Shown here: positions 60,166-64,000 of the stretch, piece by piece
Position numbering within the stretch: the stretch's first letter is position 1
How the letters are laid out: the number at the start of each line of letters is the position of its first letter
NCBI GenBank assembly: GCA_012845835.1
Contig: JABAKD010000015.1
Coordinates: 7,345,974 to 7,409,973, forward strand
DNA length: 64,000 nt
DNA from: Undaria pinnatifida
Lineage: Eukaryota > Sar > Phaeophyceae > Laminariales > Alariaceae
Reading direction: 5' to 3'
Program-made: the position numbers and the translations under genes
Notes under the pieces: generated by a model
The model's input: the letters and a program-made list of their open reading frames with translations, nothing else
What the model was told of the DNA's origin: nothing
The model's database searches: none

Positions 60166-62972
60166 TTATCTTAACAGTAATACTTCCAAGTATGCCTGGT
60201 ATCAAAGGTTGGATGGATAACTTTGCCGAAAAATAAATATCAAGATGATTTTTCTCTCAGATAGGCGTGTACGGAGAGGGAATTGCCCGGGTGCCTGCCG
60301 GGGAGATCTAAAGCCACGATATATGCAAAAGAAGGCGACGTGTGCACTGCGTGCGGCTGCTTCAAGAACCACGAAACATAACAAGACCAGCTCGCCACAC
60401 TGCAAAGTTTCATGTCGGGGATTATGCAGCATGCAGTTGCATACCGGTATGGAGGCCTTATCTAAAACAGGCATGACAAATACCGAATACAGGAACACCG
60501 AAATACGATATCGGTATCGGTTCGGTATTTTTCCATCACCGGCTGGTACGACCTTCGCCGCGACGGGAACAACTATCTCCACGTCGGCGATGGCATTGGC
60601 CACGAAACGGTAGTGTATCCGGTCAGCCACGCTGCGGGACACGTCAGACTCGTTGGGCTAAACTGTAGTGTGGGCAGTCCAAGGAGTGCGAGGCATCCCA
60701 CAGAGTGGCTGATTTCGAAAGCCATCGTTTTGTGGCCTATGTGCCCGCTGGCGTGGAAAAAAAAATGTTGACGCCGCGGCGAAGGGCGCAACTGCCAGAG
60801 ACGGGCAACTGCCAGAGACGGGCACCGAAACAATACCGAACCGGAAACACCGAGCAAAATACGTTATCAGTATCAGAATACCGATTCAACAGCAAGAAAT
60901 TGGTACGGTATATCATATCGGCACTATGCCAGTACCATAATACGGTATTCCGGTATTTATCACGCCTCTTTTTAAGAAAGAGCTTAAAAAACGTAACAGC
61001 ATGCCGCATCACCCCCGGCATGATATTCGAGAGTATGGCGAGCTGTTCTTCTTTGAAACGTGATTCTTGGCGAACCACCAGCACAGAGCACACACCCCAC
61101 CTCCTCCTGTATAGTGGCTTGGGATCACTCCCCGACAGGGTCTACGGTCTAAAGACCACGGTCATGCACGATACTGACTAGCACACACCCCTGATCTCTC
61201 CGTAAACGCCTGTGTACGACGGAAAACGTTCGATTGTATATCCCCACCGAAATCAAAGCCGACACAACAACCCTCCTCGTCCACGACGGCGAGTGCATGT
61301 GCCACGAAACCGTGATTTACGAGATCAGCAACGCTGGCGGGCATGTCGCACTTGAACCATGAAACAGCAGAAGACAAGTTCGCTACACTACAAGTCCAGG
61401 CTTGAGGCATCTACAAGTCTCTCTCTCACCGGGGGCCGGCCAGCGAGCGCGTCCCCGTGTTGAACTGGAATCACGAAGAAGACAAGCTCGCCACAGTACA
61501 AGTGCGATATCGGGAATGACGCAGCAACTTGTTACACATGTAAGCTTTTTCTTTAAGCGACAAGGGCAAATATCGAATACCGGAATACGGTATCCCTATA
61601 GTCTAAAAATGCTGATACCGTATTGCGTACGGTGTGTTTCCGGTTCGGTAATATTTCGGCATCCCATCACTGGCTGTCAAGGCCTTCGCCGTAACGCCCA
61701 CGTTCCACTTCCATATCGGCCACCTTATCGGCCATGAAACCGTGGCGTACGGGATCAGCCACGACGTGGGACGCGTCGGACTCGGTGCGCTACAGTGTTT
61801 GCGGTAGCCCACAGAGTGCGACGTGTCCCACAGCGCAGCTTATCTTGTACACCACGGTTTCGTCGCCGCCGTGCTGGCCTACATGGAACAGGAAGGTGGC
61901 TGTCGCGACAAAGGCCGAAACAGCAAGCCACATCATTTTCGAATTGTAGTGTGGCGATATCGTCATTTTGATCACAAGATCGCCAAAAAACGTCGAGATC
62001 GAGCGTTTTTCCACCGATCTTTTCAAGGGATCGATTGCCGTTGATTTCGGAGAAACGATCTCCAACAGCCCAACGCTGCTGTTACTAAAGTTGTGTATGC
62101 CAGCGCACTGTTTCCAAAGATCGCCCACAAGATCGAGATCGTTTTGTTGTGTTTCGGGCGATATTTTCAAAGAATCGATCGCTGTCGATTCCGGAGACTA
62201 TTTTCAACACTCCAAAACACTGCTTTCACTACTGCTCTCTATCCCTATTATACCAGCACGGCATGTTGTCGGGGATGGTGGAGCATGCTGATGCGGCCTC
62301 CGCCACAACAGCAACTGCCTTTTCAATGCCAGCGAACACCTCGGCCATAGAACGATGGTGTACGAAATCAACCATGCCGCGGGACATGTCGCATTCAGCG
62401 CTAGGGTGTTTCGGTAGGCCACCGAGCTTGACGTGTCCCACGGCATGCCTGATCTTGCACATGATGGTTTCATGGCCGATATTTCCACCACCGTAGAAAA
62501 GGAGCGTTGCTGTCGCGACGAAAAGCCGTAACAGCATATGTCGCACCTTCCTCGACATGGGATTTGCAGTGCGGCGATTTCGTCGCTATAATAAAAATAT
62601 CGCCCAAAAGATAAAGAGATCGGGTAAATTACGTCGATCTTTTCAAGGAATCGATCGCATTTGATTTCGGAAACGGTCTCCAACTCTCCCACCTTGCTCT
62701 TAATACTGCTGTACCAGGGCAGCATGCTGTCCCTTCACGAAACGCGTATTGGTGGGTTTCCGTCACATAAGACGGCGTGTTTCTTGGACGTACGTAAGAT
62801 TAACTCTACTGGGAACACATACTGCCAGTAGTAATCTACTGTGTCAGTGTAATTGTGCCAGTGCCGAGCCGGGGTAGTGTTTGTCCAAGAAACACGCTAT
62901 ACTATATCACGGAAACCCATCAAAATGCGCTACGGGAGGCAGAAGCGAAAGGGGAGGGGAGTCTGCATACAC

Positions 62973-63126
62973 GATGGACGGGGCCACCTTTGCCAAAAAC
63001 ATCAGAGGCTTTGCAGACGCCGCCGCCGCCGTTGCAGCCGCTACTGCCGCTGCTGCCGAGTGTAACGCCGTGCCCGAGGTGGAAACATTGCATTCGCCGC
63101 CGTTCGATCGCTTGGCCCCAAAGTAA
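62973..63126 (+). CDS. Small hypothetical ORF
   Basis: MDGATFAKNIRGFADA, an Ala run, CNAVPEVETLHSPPFDRL and stop at 63124-63126. GCC-rich and short. It could be a terminal exon or chance. No family recognised. Confidence 0.2.
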
Positions 63127-63304
63127 CAGCTGCCAAAAAATAAACATCGGAGAGATCACGATCTAGATCACCTAGATTGATTTTTTTTTCGATATGATGT
63201 CACGCCTGCTAAGATAGAGGTAGCTGCTCTTTGGGGCAAAACGTTCGTTTTTTTGTCTGAATTAACGATATTTGCGATGCACATCTCTTTGTTTCTTTGT
63301 GAGC

Positions 63305-63400
63305 ACAGAGCTTTTGTCTCTTGGACGAGGCATCGGCACGGGACACTGGGTGTGCTGGGTGTCGATGGGCGGAAAAAAAAGCGTGACGTGAAAAACACAC
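63305..63400 (+). repeat. Dispersed repeat R9
   Basis: agagcttttgtctcttggac, gaggcatcggc, tgctgggtgtcgatgggcgg, matching the foreign block at 40628-40710 inside the satellite. Confidence 0.6.
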
Positions 63401-64000
63401 ATACACACACACTTCAGCCTATGTTACGCATGTACCAGGCACCAGACAATGTTCAAGAAAGCGTTGAAGTTATAGACGACTTAGACCGAGTACCTTCACC
63501 TTGCTTCACTGGTAGAATATAAGGCACCTGACACTACGTATGCGTACGTAAAAGTGTAAAGTCAGCCGCGTGCGGCTGGTGAACACATGGTGCCGGGGCA
63601 GCCGCAAACGTCGACGTCGAACTTGAAATTATTTATCGAAGCACGCAGCAGAACGAAGCACCTCGTACGCACGCCCGCATTCTTTCCACCCCCCCTTCAC
63701 CCCATGCACGAGCTTTTCGCGTACTGCAATGTGCTCCCTATAATCTGCGGCCCGAAATACAAGGTCAAGGAGCCAAGATAGCTTGTCCGGGGAGGGGCTC
63801 CGATCCCCGGAGCAGCAGCAACTGCCCTTTCGACTTTGGCATTCGTATCATACTTGCTACCGTACCTGGGATGATACGTATCACACTTGCTACCTGTACA
63901 TATGATACTGCGCAGCTTCAATGCAATCGGTAACATCGTGCATCTTGACAGAAGGTAAATACTTGGATCACAGCATGCCTGCTGTACGACTCGTATACAT
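63401..64000. other. Right end, nothing recognised
   Basis: Short ca repeat at 63398-63412 and a gtatcatacttgctacc duplication at 63845-63895. No protein block recognised. Confidence 0.45.

Larger units (their letters stand above)
59112..62720 (-). repeat. Second cluster of hairpin-repeat units, mostly inverted
   Basis: Arms with atgcggcatgctrttacggc, cttcgccgcgacagc, acgaratcagtcac, and their complements recur at 59112-59400, 60400-60790, 61005-61480, 61680-61940 and 62270-62570. The spacer block occurs here reversed (gatcgattgccgttgatttc, ggagaaacgatctccaac at 62025-62075, again at 62170-62215 and 62645-62690). 60220-60420 is an inverted copy of the array tail at 6120-6330. 61005-61230 resembles the same tail in the forward direction. 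Extra tracts of aataccg-type sequence lie at 60475-60530, 60830-60960 and 61565-61660. Confidence 0.8.

Noticed and set aside
1-64000. CRISPR arrays, operons, rRNA, bacterial ribosome-binding sites
   Set aside because: The window is eukaryotic nuclear DNA with spliced genes. No regular repeat-spacer arrays or rRNA blocks were seen.

Overview
This looks like nuclear DNA of a eukaryote with small exons, GT-AG introns and a large load of decayed repeats. A brown alga (Phaeophyceae) or close stramenopile relative is my best guess. That rests mainly on the LINE C-terminal proteins, which resemble (from memory, unchecked) those common in Ectocarpus-type genomes. A MYCBP/FAP174-type protein also suggests a lineage with flagellated cells. 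Only a few percent of the window is recognisable coding exon. Most of the long open frames are simple-sequence or transposon shadows.

Five host genes can be supported from conserved protein blocks joined by in-phase splice sites. (1) Minus strand, 1330 to the left edge: first exon of a rhomboid-like membrane protein (RHBDD1/RBL14 type). (2) Plus strand, 3199-14478: a cyclophilin peptidyl-prolyl isomerase, four exons, with one 8.2 kb intron full of transposons. (3) Minus strand, 19652-18526: the start of an ankyrin protein resembling ABTB1, two exons. (4) Plus strand, 42637-45203: MYCBP (AMY-1/FAP174), two internal exons. (5) Minus strand, 55108-52098: a ubiquitin-conjugating enzyme variant (UEV/MMS2 type), three exons including the stop, with a probable GC donor site. 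The genes alternate in strand, are not an operon and need not act together.

Between and inside them lie repeats, region by region. 3.7-6.3 kb and 59.1-62.7 kb hold two clusters of a hairpin-forming repeat in opposite orientations. 7.5-9.6 kb and 22.2-24.2 kb hold two copies of one LINE family (LINE-A), each disrupted by other repeats. 10.2-10.9 kb is a tandem repeat of about 170-240 bp. 25.13-27.68 kb is an end-to-end pogo-like DNA transposon with terminal inverted repeats, TA flanks and a broken transposase. 27.7-28.4 and 31.5-32.8 kb hold copies of a second LINE (LINE-B) ending in CAA microsatellites, with short tail copies elsewhere. 33.4-34.7 kb holds a broken tyrosine recombinase next to a recent inverted duplication. 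39.9-41.4 kb is a diverged satellite. 50-56 kb is dense in minisatellites and G-rich arrays inside and around the UEV gene.

The most striking pattern is that all five genes carry nearby decaying copies of their own exon edges: the last or first few dozen coding bases plus the adjoining intron. The UEV gene has such copies at nearly every junction seen, and one exon is present three times. Intron growth here appears to involve tandem duplications spanning splice junctions, not only transposon insertion. All homology calls come from reading the sequence and remembered family motifs; no search was run.
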